64,000 bases of DNA from Nephrocerus scutellatus (lineage: Eukaryota; Arthropoda; Insecta; Diptera; Pipunculidae): NCBI GenBank assembly GCA_947095585.1, contig OX352765.1, positions 60,195,623 through 60,259,622 of the forward strand, in the 5' to 3' direction. The number at the start of each line of letters is the position of its first letter. Positions within the stretch are counted from its first letter, which is position 1. A program made the translations under genes and the position numbers. A model generated the notes under the pieces. That model was not told the DNA's origin. It ran no database searches and worked only from the letters and a program-made list of their open reading frames with translations. Positions 9,820 to 19,912 of the stretch are shown here, one piece after another.

Positions 9820-12800
9820 ATGGGTACACTCCCGCAGGGGTTAGGGTGATCGATATTAGAGTTGATTCTATGGATTTCGTGGTCGTTGAGTTGAATGGTG
9901 ATGGTAAGACAGCTCTAGGGGGATTGGGTCGATAACTGAGGGTGGGGTGACCGATATTAGTATTGATTCTATGGTGTTCGGGGTCGCTGAGTTGAATGGT
10001 GATGGTAAGACAGCTGTAGGGTGATGGGGTCGATAACTGAGGGGGGGGGGGAGTGACCGATATTAGTGACCGTTATAAGTGTCGATTCTATGGTTTTCGG
10101 GGTCGATGAGTTGAATTAAGACAGCTCTTGGGGGGGGGGGGGGGGGTTCAATAACGGTGGGGTTGGGGTGGTGACCGATATTCGTGTCGATTATATGGTT
10201 TTCGGGGTCGATAAGTTGAATGGTGATGGTAAGACAGCTCTAGGGGTGTGGGGTCGATAACGGAGGGGTAAGGGGGTGACCAATATTAGTGTCGATTATA
10301 TGGTTTTCGGGGTCGATGAGTTGAATGGTGATGGTAAGACAGCTCTAGGGGGATTGGGTCGATAACGGATGGGGGGGAGGTGGTGAACGATATTAGTGTC
10401 GATTATATGGTTTTCGGGGTCGATGAGTTGAATGGTGATGGTAAGACAGCTCTTGGCGGATTGGGTCGATAACGGAGGGGGGGGTGACCGATATTAGTGT
10501 CGATTCCATGGTTTTCGGGGTCGCTGAGTTGAATGGTGATGGTAAGACAGCTCTAGGGGGAAGGGGTCGATAACTGAGGGGGGTGGGGTGACCGATATTA
10601 GTGTCTATTCTGTGGTTTTCGGGGAGTTGAATGGTGATGGTAAGACAGCTCTAGTGGGATGGGGTCGATAACGGAGGGGGGAGAGTTAACCGATATTAGT
10701 GTCGATTCTATGGTTTTCGGGGTCGATGAGTTGAATGGTGATGGTAAGACAGTTCTAGGGGGATGGGGTCGAAAACGTGGTTGGGGGTGGTGACCGATAT
10801 TAATGTCAATTATATGGTTTTCGGGGTCGATGAGTTGAATGGTGATGGAAAGACAGTTCTAGGGGAGTGGGTCGTTAACAAAGGAGGGGGGGGTGACCGA
10901 TGTTAGTGTCGATGCAATGGTTTTCGGGGTCGCTGAGTTGAATGGTGATGGTAAGACAGCTGTAGGGTGATGTGGTCGATAACTGAGGGGGGGGGGGGTG
11001 AGCGATATTAATGTCGATTCTGCGGTTTTCGGGGTCGCTGAGTTGAATGGTGATGGTAAGACAGCTCTAGGGTGATGGGGTCGATAACGGAGGGGGGTGG
11101 CCGATATTAGTGTCGATTCTATGGTTTTCGGGGTCGCTGAGTTGAATGGTGATGGTAAGACAGCTCTTGGGGATGGGGTCGATAACGGAGGGGGGGGGGT
11201 TGGTGACCTATATCGGGGTCGATGAGTTGAATGGTGATGTTAAGACAGCTCTAGGGGGGGGGGGGGTCGATAACGGTGGGGTTGGGGTGGTGACCGATAT
11301 TCGTGTCGATTATACGGTTTTCGGGGTAGATAAGTTGAATGGTGATGGTAAGACAGCTCTAGGGGGGGTGGGGTCGATAACGGAGGGGTAAGGGGGTGAC
11401 CAATATTAGTGTCGATTATATGGTTTTCGGGGTCGATGAGTTGAATGGTGATAGTAAAACAGCTCTAGGGGGATTGGGTCGATAACGGATGGGGGGGAGG
11501 TGGTGAACGATATTAGTGTCGATTATATGGTTTTCGGGGTCGATAAGTTGAATGGTGATGGTAAGACAGCTCTAGGGGGATTGGGTCGATAACGGATTGG
11601 GGGGAGGCGGTGAACGATATTAGTGTCGATTATACGGTTTTCGGGGTCGATACGTTGAATGGTGATGGTAAGACAGCTCTAGGGGGATGGGGTCGATAAC
11701 GGAGGGGGGGGGGTGACCGATATTAGTGTCGATTATACGGTTTTCGGGGTCGATGAGTTGAATGGTGATGGTAAGACAGCTCTAGTGGGATGGGGTCGAT
11801 AACGGAGGGGGGGGGGTGACCGATATTAGTGTCGATTCCATGGTTTTCGGGGTCGCTGAGTTGAATGGTGATGGTAAGACAGCTCTAGGGGGAAGGGGTC
11901 GATAACTGAGGGGGGTGGGGTGACCGATATTAGTGTCTATTCTGCGGTTTTCGGGGAGTTGAATGGTGATGGTAAGACAGCTCTAGTGGTATGTGGTCGA
12001 TAACGGAGGGGGGAGAGTTAACCGATATTAGTGTCGATTCTATGGTTTTCGGGGTCGATGAGTTGAATGGTGATGGTAAGACAGCTCTATGGGGATGGTG
12101 TCGATAACGAATGGGTGGTGACCGATATTAGTGTCGATTCTATGGTTTTCGGGGTCGATGAGTTGAATGGTGATGGTAAGACAGTTCTAGGGGGATGGGG
12201 TCGATAACGTGGTGGGGGGTGGTGACCGATATTAATGTCAATTATATGGTTTTCGGGGTCGATGAGTTGAATGGTGATGGAAAGACAGTTCTAGGGGAGT
12301 GGGTCGTTAACAAAGGAGGGGGGTTGACCGATGTTAGTGTCGATGCAATGGTTTTCGGGGTCGCTGAGTTGAATGGTGATGGAAAGACAGTTCTAGGGGA
12401 GTGGGTCGTTAACAAAGGAGGGGGGTTGACCGATGTTAGTGTCGATGCATTGGTTTTCGGGGTCGCTGAGTTGAATGGTGATGGTAAGACAGCTCTTGGG
12501 GATGGGGTCGATAACGGAGGGGGGGGGGGGGGTTGGTGACCTATATTAGTGTCGATTATATGGTTTTCGGGGTCGATGAGTTGAATGGTGATGTTAAGAC
12601 AGCTCTAGGGGGGGGGGGGGTCGATAACGGTGGGGTTGGGGTGGTGACCGATATTCGTGTCGATTATACGGTTTTCGGGGTCGATAAGTTGAATGGTGCT
12701 GGTAAGACAGCTCTAGGGGGGTGGGGTCGATAACGGAGGGGTAAGGGGGTGACCAATATTAGTGTCGATTATATGGTTTTCGGGGTCGATGAGTTGAATG

Positions 12801-13640
12801 GTGATGGTAAGACAGCTCTAGGGGGATTGGGTCGATAACGGATGGGGGGAGGTGGTGAGCGATATTAGTGTCGATTATATGGTTTTCGGGGTCGATGAGT
12901 TGAATGGTGATGGTAAGACAGCTCTTGGGGGATTGGGTCGATAACGTGGTGGGGGGGTGGTGACCGATATTAATGTCGATTATATGGTTTTCGGGGTCGA
13001 TGAGTTGAATGGTGATGGTAAGACAGCTCTTGGGGGATTGGGTCGATAACGTGGTGGGGGGGTGGTGACCGATATTAATGTCGATTATATGGTTTTCGGG
13101 GTCGATGAGTTGAATAGTGATGGAAAGACAGTTCTAGGGGAGTAGGGTCGATAACGGAGGGGGGGTTACCGATATTAGTGTCGATTCTATGGTTTTCGGG
13201 GTCGCTGAGTTGAATGATGATGGTAAGACAGCTCTAGGGGGATTGGGTCGTTAACAAAGGAAGGGGGGTTGACCGATGTTAGTGTCGATGCAATTGTTTT
13301 CGGGGTCGCTGAGTTGAATGGTGATGGTAAGACAGCTGTAGGGTGATGGGGTCGATAACTGAGGGGGGGGGGTGACCGATGTTAGTGTCGATGCAATTGT
13401 TTTCGGGGTCGCTGAGTTGAATGGTGATGGTAAGACAGCTGTAGGGTGATGGGGTCGATAACTGAGGGGGGGGGGGGGGTGAGCGGTAGTAGTGTCGATT
13501 ATGCGGTTTTCGGTGTCGCTGAGTTCATGGTTTTCGGGGTCACTAAGTTGAATGGTGATGTTAAGACAGCTTTTGGGGGATGGGGTCGATACCTGAGGGG
13601 GGTGGGGGGTGACCGATATTAGTGTTGATTTGGCGACGAA
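9820..13640 (+). repeat. G-rich minisatellite, ~100-bp unit, ~36 copies
   Basis: Each unit contains ATATTAGTGTCGATT, GGTTTTCGGGGTCG, AGTTGAATGGTGATGG, AAGACAGCTCTAGG and GGGTCGATAAC, followed by a G run of variable length (up to about 16 near 10127-10146). Unit lengths measured between GGTTTTCGGGG sites are 105, 107 and 101 bp in one stretch. Blocks of several units recur (compare starts near 10157, 11275 and 12628), so there is higher-order structure. A few units read through as ORFs; these are artefacts of the repeat. Confidence 0.93.
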
Positions 13641-13813
13641 TTTGGGGGTGAGGACATTGTCGCCCCTACTTCAAATTGTAAAAGGTAGATTAGTAGCCAT
13701 ATTTAATGGTTATATTAAATTTACATCGATTTTTGAAATCTGCAGCTGAACTAATAAATTCGTTTTATCCGGCTGTTTCTTAAAACTATCACTTTTTGAA
13801 CCGGTTACGATAA

Positions 13814-14126
13814 GGGGCCATTCTTGCTAATAAAAATGGAGACACCCACGAAATAAACATTCAAATACTTGCCGTGTTAATAGGCATAGTCATTGATTAT
13901 AAGTGTATCGATACCGTTGCAGATACTGATGAGGAAGTTAATTATCTAACTGAGTTCCTAAACTCACTTAATTCATCTGGATTGCCACCACATTGTCTTA
14001 CAGTTTGATTACCAATTATATTACTTCGGATTCTCTACTCGCCAAAACTTTGCAACGGCACAAGATTGTCTGTAAAAGAGATGCCGGGAAATATAATTGA
14101 AGCTACTATCTTAAAAGAAACGGGAC
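13814..14126 (+). pseudogene. Helitron helicase C-terminal fragment
   Basis: Reading from 13818: ILANKNGDTHEIN, then KCIDTVADTDEEVNY, LTEFLNSLNSSGLPPH, a stop and small deletion, then SPKLCNGTRLSVKEM and NIIEATIL. These are landmark blocks of the Pif1-like helicase of Helitrons (the EFLNSLxPSGxPPH, PKLCNGTRL and NxIEATIL motifs). The fragment ends at the LTR junction. It ties the minisatellite insertion to a Helitron rather than to an ordinary satellite. Confidence 0.88.
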
Positions 14127-14144
14127 AGCCTGAATTTCGTAACA
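14127..14144 (+). repeat. Residual 3' tip of the 5' LTR
   Basis: CCTGAATTTCGTAACA matches the last bases of the 3' LTR and sits directly against the PBS, showing that the LTR continued here before the Helitron-derived insertion. Confidence 0.8.
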
Positions 14145-14146
14145 AT

Positions 14147-14162
14147 TGGTGTCAGAAGTGGG
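14147..14162 (+). promoter_or_regulatory. Primer binding site
   Basis: TGGTGTCAGAAGTGGG, two bases after the LTR end. The TGG start is complementary to a tRNA CCA end, and the sequence suits a tRNA-Leu primer as used by several fly Gypsy lineages; the tRNA assignment is from memory of the families. Confidence 0.75.
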
Positions 14163-14349
14163 ATTTTGCAAACCGTGAGACATTAAAATTTTGCAAATCG
14201 TGTAAATTGAAAGACAATAAAATTTTGCAAATTGAGAGACAATAAATTTTGCAAATCGTTGAACAATAATTTAATTGGTGATTTTTAAACCTTGAGACAG
14301 TAAACAAATTAAGTGGAACTTTACAAACCGATAAACATTAAATAATAAA

Positions 14350-15319
14350 ATGGAAAGTGCAGTGAACATTAAATCCTAAAGTTCCCAGGAGCTTAAAGAA
14401 GAGCTTGGAAGGCGAGGTCTAAGCACTGCCGTAAATAAGCAGGAGTTATTTCTCCGATTGCAGCAAGTCGTTAAAGGGGAAAAGCAGCAAGCTGATGAAG
14501 TGTTTTCAATTGAGACGGAGTTAGTGGAGCGAAAAACGGCTATTTCGAAAGAAAAGGGTGGTGTGCCAAACGTGGATGCGATGCTGCAAGTTCTAATGCA
14601 ACAAATAAATAGCAAGTTTGACCAGCAGAGAAAACAAATGCAGCGGCAAAGTGAACAAAGTGAAGAGTTAAGAAAAGATTTGAATTCTCAAATGCAGCAG
14701 CAAAGAAAACAATCGCAGCAACTGAACCAAGAGAAAAAGCAAGAATTGAATTTTCAAATTAGCGACAAGTTTGAGCAGCAAAGCCAAACGCTGAAGAAAG
14801 AATTTAATCAGCAAAATCAGCAGTTAAATTCCAAATTGACCGTTAAGTTTGAACAGCAAATTCAATAATCCCAAAAACACAGCCAAGAACTGAAGAAGGA
14901 AATTTATCAGCAAAGTCAAGAGCTTAATACCAAATTTGATAAATGTTGGGTACTGAAGTGAAATGAGCGGAATTCAAGAAACGCTTCAAGGAGAAATAAA
15001 TGGAGTTCAATTAACGCTTAAAGGTGAGATAAATGAAATTAAAGAAGAAGTGAAATCACTCGAGACAAATATGACTGGAAAAGTGAGTGGCCTGAAAGGA
15101 AAAATTAAAGAGTTTGAGACCCAGTTGGATAGCCGTAACCAATTTGTCAGGGAAAACACACAACAAAGCAGTAACAGAGTCAAGTCAAGACCAGTACAAA
15201 CTACAGTACAGCCAGTGAATCGTGTCAAGAGGCCTGAAAATTTGCGGCAGATGGGCGCATCACAGATGAATCAGGTGCAGCAGCCAGCTTACCTTATAGC
15301 TGCAGACCAGAAAAACTAA
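14350..15319 (+). pseudogene. Gypsy gag remnant with SAP-like motif and coiled coil
   Basis: ATG at 14350, a stop after nine codons, then in the same frame LKEELGRRGLSTAVNKQELF, which has the LKxxLxxRGLSTxxxKxEL pattern of a SAP DNA-binding motif. A long Gln- and Lys-rich heptad region follows (14580-14868), a stop, and a second frame (14963-15319) with further coiled-coil-like sequence (GEINEIKEEVKSLE) and a basic tail. No zinc knuckle was seen. The order fits a retrotransposon gag; SAP-bearing gags are known. It is inactive. Confidence 0.65.
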
Positions 15320-15342
15320 GTTACACCAGCTTTACGGGGCGT

Positions 15343-15715
15343 AAACTGGTGAACAGGAGAGAGAGCCCCAGGATCACGGTGAACATTGCCAAACTTGGAA
15401 AGGACAGAAACAGCTTGGTTGTTAGTGGTGTGTTAGAAGGAAAACTATGCACGTTTACCTTAGATACAGAAGCTTCCTGATCAATTGTGAGTCCTGTAAT
15501 GGCGTCTGGAGAGCAAGTAAACAGAGTGCATCACTACAAGTTGGGGACAACTACAGGAGAGGCTGCAGCAGTTTAGAGTGATCGTTTCCTTACAGTCGAG
15601 TTTGGAGGATTAAGGTTTCGACATCGGTTTATTGTTGCCCATGTGGAAGATGAATGCATATTGGGTTTGTACTTTATTATTGCGCACCAGATGTCAATTG
15701 ATTTGAGAAAGTAAG
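15343..15715 (+). pseudogene. Retropepsin remnant
   Basis: Plus-strand translation gives SPRITVNIAKLGKD, a hydrophobic run, then LDTEAS at 15460-15477 where an active protease has LDTGAS (Gly to Glu). A stop follows immediately, and another stop lies near 15572. Downstream are RHRFIVAHVEDECILGL, the flap-to-C-terminal region with its ILG motif. Length fits a retroviral aspartic protease. After about 15715 the element jumps to integrase, so the reverse transcriptase region has been deleted. Confidence 0.75.
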
Positions 15716-15867
15716 TATTGAGATGTCGTAACGTGGAAGTTCCGCTCAGCATGACCGGCAATCACAATGGTGGAATATTGAGGAAGTGTTGTGTCCCCGA
15801 GTACAAATAAAGTAGAAGACCGGAAATCAAGAAATGTTTAGTTGTTTCACGAATTACCGTCGACCAG

Positions 15868-16413
15868 ATGAAAGATGATTTGACAAGAGAGCAGCTAAGG
15901 GAAGAACAAGAGCAGGATGATTCAATTGCTCCAGTAACTCGATGGATGGAGCAAGGAGAAAGACCGGAGTGGCATGAAATTGCAACAGCTAGTCCGACAG
16001 TAAAAAGTTACTGGGCTCAATGGCAGTCATTGAGATTCAAAGATGGACTACTGGTAAGGCAATGGGAATCTGCCGATGGTCGGTATAACAAACCAAAGGT
16101 AGTGTTACCAACGAATTTGGTGAACAAAGTTCTTCACAATGCAAACAGTGGAACATCATGCGAACATTTTGGAATTAAGAGGACACTGAATAAAGTAAGA
16201 AGATTATTCTTTTGGGTCAATTGCCGCAGATACGTTAAAAACTGGTGCCGAACGTGTCAAAAATGCGCTGCAAGAAGAGCACTGCAACAAAGTGTTAGAG
16301 GGAAAACCCATCGATACAAAGTTGTAGCACCCATAGTTGGGCAAGATGTAAAGGATTCTGATCAAAGACCAATGGTGATCAATGTCAGTAAAGAACAACG
16401 TCGTGAATGGTAA
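15868..16413 (+). pseudogene. Gypsy pol: integrase zinc-binding part
   Basis: 181 codons. Residues 1-85 resemble the linker after RNase H (EEQEQDDSIAPVTRWM and WQSLRFKDGLLVRQW are typical). His90, His100, Cys127 and Cys130 form the HHCC zinc-binding domain, with RRLFFWVNCRRYVKNW between. The catalytic DDE core that should follow is absent; the frame ends and overlaps a piece of the integrase tail. The open length is a relic of an internal deletion, not an intact gene. Confidence 0.85.
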
Positions 16414-16681
16414 CGAAGGATTTAAAACACAGAATCACCTGCGTGCGAACTATGAAAAATTGCGGGAAGAAGACTTCGTTTGGCTATACAACTCCAAGAC
16501 AAGACAAGGGAAATTACAGAAACCACAGCAAAGTTGGGAAGAACCCTACAAGAGGAACAACGACGTAGTATATCAGATTCAACAAAACCCCAGATGTCAA
16601 AAGGAAGATGTCTGCATCAACAGATTGACAAGGTACAACATCAGAAGGAGTGCTGAATCTGTTGTGGACGAACAGAATTAA
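16382..16681 (+). pseudogene. Gypsy integrase C-terminal tail
   Basis: Contains the tail pattern DFVWLYNSKTRQGKLQKPQ, QSWEEPYK and DVVYQIQQNP, as in Gypsy integrase C-termini (LWxGPYxV-type module), ending 11 bases before the 3' LTR at the polypurine tract. It begins after the deletion that removed the core. No env follows. Confidence 0.8.
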
Positions 16682-16692
16682 GGAGGGGGTAA
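16680..16692 (+). promoter_or_regulatory. Polypurine tract
   Basis: AAGGAGGGGGTAA directly upstream of the TGTTGCG start of the 3' LTR; the expected plus-strand primer site. Confidence 0.85.
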
Positions 16693-17346
16693 TGTTGCGA
16701 AAAGTAGTTAGTAGCTCATATAATAGAATTCAAATCCTAAAATAAATCCCAATGTAAATACTGCATACTAAAAATAAGCATTTTCATGTTGCATACTTTT
16801 AGGCTCTAAGACTATTAGATTATTTGAAATGTAACCGCCTGCAAGTTTGAATCATTGTGTACTGGTCAAACAAGTAGTTAAACCGGTTTGTGCGGTTTGC
16901 CCGATGTTTGTAAAAGAACATGATTGAACATGTAGTCTATTTTTAGAAGATGACTCATTACATAAAGTATCGTTAGTTGTAAATAATGGAATAAGGCTAC
17001 AATTTTCTGGATATTTCTGTCTGCAATATTGGAAGTTTCTGGAAGCTTATGATTGAGTACAAATAGAGGCGTTAGGCCGAAGTATGATGATAAGTGAATT
17101 GGAATTTAACCAGTGAAATTGTAAAAGTTCTTGCAAACCTATTAAGCTACTTCCTAAGAGAATTATTGTGAAGTACAAGTATTATAAGTGTTTTTGTGTA
17201 CATCTAAAAGTAATCACCAATATAAATTGTGAACTTGTGTTATTATTACTGTTTGTGAATTAAAGTTTTTATTTGTATATCCATTAACTTGTGTTGTGTT
17301 TTATTTGCAAAATCCTTTACCAACTCGAAAGCCTGAATTCGTAACA
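16693..17346 (+). repeat. 3' LTR of the Gypsy element
   Basis: TGTTGCGAAAAG to TTCGTAACA, 654 bp, uninterrupted. It is the reference copy for the 5' LTR at 8319 and the solo LTR at 1417. The 3' flank ATAT matches the 5' flank. AATTAAAGTT and a T-rich region near the end may serve processing; no unambiguous TATA box was identified. Confidence 0.9.
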
Positions 17347-18340
17347 ATATATATATTAGTGGGCGTTAAAATTGTAGCTGTAGACGTGAAAGCGGCGCGT
17401 TAGGAACAGAAGGATTGACACTATCGGAACGGACTGAAAACTATTCCTTCGATTTCGCGTATAGCTCGATTTGCAGGCTATAGTTTACAATTTTTCTCTC
17501 GTGGTTTTGGTTTGGGTATTTTTTGCAAACTGTACCTGGGGTATAGTTTGATTTTGGTTTTGTAACCAACAGTATAACTTTGCTACCGTCGGAAATCGAC
17601 GGGTATGGTTTTGTTTATTCAGCAAGATGGTGAATAGTGAGAGGAGAGATCAAGCAGACTAATGTCTCAGTTTGTTGTTCTTGTTAAATTGGGGTTTGGT
17701 TTGGCGTTCTATTTGCAATGCATTCACCACGATAATCACGAAAACCATGTCATTTTGGTAGCTTACCCGTGGGTATTGTTTCGGATATGGTTTTAACAAA
17801 TCGAAAAAGGGCATATGTGGTATTTTTAAAAGCTTTTATTTAACTTGCTTTGTCCGTTTACCACAAATCTTGCAACTCGATTTTCTTTCATCAACTTCCC
17901 GTTGTCCAATGGAGTTTAATTTTTGCATAAACATGTAGTGACAATGTAATGTTATTGTGTACATTACCTATTCCGATGATGGACTTGTGCTGTAGAAGCT
18001 TTAAGCTTAAAGAAGAAAAAACAAGTTGTAAGAAAAACAAAACAAAATAGATGAGAAAAGTTAAAGTTAGAACGATTAAAGCTTACAGTACTACATCAAA
18101 TAGCCGAAGCCATTACGCGTCAAAATAACAACCACAATAATAATTTATTGAAGTGAAACTTTTTTACAGCTCTGTTGTTACACTGCTATTACTCTGTTGT
18201 ACAAATTGCTCTGTTGTACGCTTTTGTTAATTTTATGCCTCGTTTTCTATAGTTATACTTTATATGTATGTAACTATATATGTATATAACTACAAATATA
18301 ACTATATATGTATATATAAATACATATATTACTGCGGCCA
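17347..18340. other. Unassigned stretch
   Basis: About 1 kb after the Gypsy element with no recognised coding frame. A TATATGTATATAACTA-type simple repeat occupies about 18255-18335. Confidence 0.4.
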
Positions 18341-18344
18341 CAGA

Positions 18345-19370
18345 TTCGTATGAAACTCGGAATATAGGACTAATATGCGACTGTTAGATTTGTTCCTATG
18401 GAAATTCTGGGATCTGGCCAATAGCGTCTGGAATTTTTGGAACCAAGCCATTTCTCAAGGGATTCGTATGAAAATCGGAATGTAGGACTAATATGCGACT
18501 ATAAGATTTGTTCCTATGGAAATTCTGGGATCTGGCCAATAGGGTCTGGAATTTTTGAAACCAAGCCATTTCTCAAGGGATTCGTATGAAACTCGGAATG
18601 TAGGATTAAGATGCGACTATAAGATTTGTTCCTATGGAAATTCTGGGATCTGGCCGATATGGTCTGGAATTGTTGGAAACAAGCAATTTCTCAAGCGATT
18701 AGTATGAAACTCGGAATGTAGGACTAAGATACGACTATAAGATTTGTTCCTATGGAAATTCTGGGGTCTGGCCAATAGGGTCTGGAATTGTTGGAAACAA
18801 GCAATTTCTCAAGCGATTCGTATAAAACTCGGAATGTAGGACTAATATGCGACTGTAAGATTTGTTCCTATGGAAATTCTGGAACCAAGCCATTTTTCAA
18901 GCGATTCGTATGAAACTCCGAATGTAGGACTAATATGCGACTGTAAGATTTGTTCCTTTGGAAATTCTGGGATCTGGACGATAGGGTCTGGACTTTTTGG
19001 ATACAAGCGATTTCTCAAGGGATTTGTATGAAACACGGAATGTAGGACTAATATGTGACTGTAAGATTTGTTTCTATGTAAATTCTGGGATCTGGCCAAT
19101 AGGGTCTGGACTTTTTGGAACCAAGCGATTTCTCATGGGATTCGTATGAAACTCACAATAAAGGACTAATATGTGACTGTAAGATTTTTTCCTATTGAAA
19201 TTCTGGGATCTGGCCAATAGTGTCTGGAATTTTTGGAACCAAACCATTTCTTAAGGGATTCGTATGAATCTCAAAATGTAAAACTAATATGCGACTATAA
19301 GATTTGTTCCTATGGAAATTCTGAGATCAATATGGTCTGGAATTTTGGGAATTAAGCCATTTCTCATCGT
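18345..19370 (+). repeat. 118-bp tandem satellite, ~9 units
   Basis: Units contain GATTCGTATGAAACTCGG, TGTAGGACTAATATGCGAC, TAAGATTTGTTCCTATGG, AAATTCTGGGATCTGGCC and TTTTTGGAACCAAGCCA. Successive GGACTAA sites at 18367, 18485, 18603, 18721, 18839, 18927, 19045, 19163 and 19281 are spaced exactly 118 bp, except one 88-bp unit with a 30-bp deletion. A diverged single unit lies at about 54290-54345. Confidence 0.95.
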
Positions 19371-19398
19371 CATCTCATCTCATCTTTAATCGTAATAT

Positions 19399-19895
19399 CG
19401 GCCACAACGTCAAAAAAGTTTCAACCGCGCGTAAAAGTTATATGCACTCTTTTTTTTGAAGGAAGAGTATTTGGATACTTAACAAAAATTTATTACAATA
19501 TGTACAAATTTAATTTTACTTTAAAATTATTCTTCCACCAATTCTTGTCTGATTTTTCTACATTCGGTTAAATGATGAGATTGATGTGTGGTATATTCTT
19601 CATCATTCAGTACATAAGACATATTATCGTTACCAATAATTTCTAATCGGCCACAACGTCAAAAATGTTTCAACCGCGCGTAAAAGTTACACGCACTCTT
19701 TTTTTGAATGAAGAGTATTTGGATACTTAACAAAAATTTATTACAATATGTTTGAGTACAAATTTAATTTTACTTTAAAAATATGCTTCCACCAATTCTT
19801 GTCTGATTTTTCTACATTCGGTTAAATGATGAGATTGTTGTGTGGTATATTCTTTATCATCCATCCACATATTATCGTCACCAATAATTTCTAAT
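19399..19895. repeat. 249-bp tandem duplication
   Basis: The start GGCCACAACGTCAAAAA at 19400 recurs at 19649, and the two units stay alignable to about 19895, with small changes including an 8-base insertion in the second (GTTTGAGT near 19750). Each unit includes, on the minus strand, the C-terminal codons of a small protein and a ~60-base tail with CGCGCG and GACGTTGTGGCC. A similar tail borders Helitron helicase fragments near 54530. Confidence 0.88.
19527..19660 (-). pseudogene. Unknown C-terminal coding remnant, copy 1
   Basis: The minus strand reads LEIIGNDNMSYVLNDEEYT, then QSHHLTECRKIRQELVEE and stop. It shares its frame with the neighbouring copy. No start and no recognisable domain. 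It lies where the tail module of a Helitron-like element would end, so it may be that element's own protein, but this is inference. Confidence 0.4.
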
Positions 19896-19911
19896 TCATC
19901 AATGGGTATTT
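19775..19911 (-). pseudogene. Unknown C-terminal coding remnant, copy 2
   Basis: The minus strand reads IPIDELEIIGDDNMWMDDKE, then QSHHLTECRKIRQELVEAYF and stop. The upstream end meets the repeated unit of 19913, so the start is lost. Differences from copy 1 include both substitutions and a small length change, all frame-keeping in the retained part, hinting at former coding use. Confidence 0.45.
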
Positions 19912-19912
19912 T

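Larger units (their letters stand above)
9581..14126 (+). mobile_element. Helitron-derived insertion with minisatellite
   Basis: Begins TCTATATATATAAAATAGAG exactly where the LTR match stops; a 5' TC fits a Helitron start. A ~230-bp lead contains TTTGTTTG repeats and AACGCCTTGACCAATTTCAA. The ~3.8-kb minisatellite follows, and then a decayed segment of Helitron helicase C-terminus (13814-14126). About 130 bp of LTR are missing at the right junction, so the insertion came with a deletion or later rearrangement. No CTRR end was identified. Confidence 0.75.
8319..17346 (+). mobile_element. Gypsy LTR retrotransposon, internally deleted, nested insertions
   Basis: A bounded element: 5' LTR starting TGTTATGAAAAG, PBS after TTCGTAACA, degenerate gag, protease and integrase remnants, a polypurine tract, and a 3' LTR ending TTCGTAACA. 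ATAT flanks both ends (8315-8318 and 17347-17350), a 4-bp target duplication typical of Gypsy elements that favour ATAT sites. Reverse transcriptase, RNase H and the integrase core are missing. The 5' LTR is interrupted twice. Several in-frame stops show it is long dead. Confidence 0.92.

Noticed and set aside
11146..12733. Open frames of 66-114 codons rich in Gly (VFGVDELNGDGKTALG repeats)
   Set aside because: They are translations of the ~100-bp minisatellite when unit lengths keep frame. The GDGKT string is not a proper Walker A motif and no start or context supports a gene.
9581..13640. CRISPR-like array
   Set aside because: The units are contiguous and similar throughout, with no short repeat/unique spacer alternation; the setting is a eukaryotic transposon.
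18345..19370. Minus-strand 85-codon ORF in the 118-bp satellite
   Set aside because: An accident of the repeat register; it repeats its own sequence and ends at the shortened unit.
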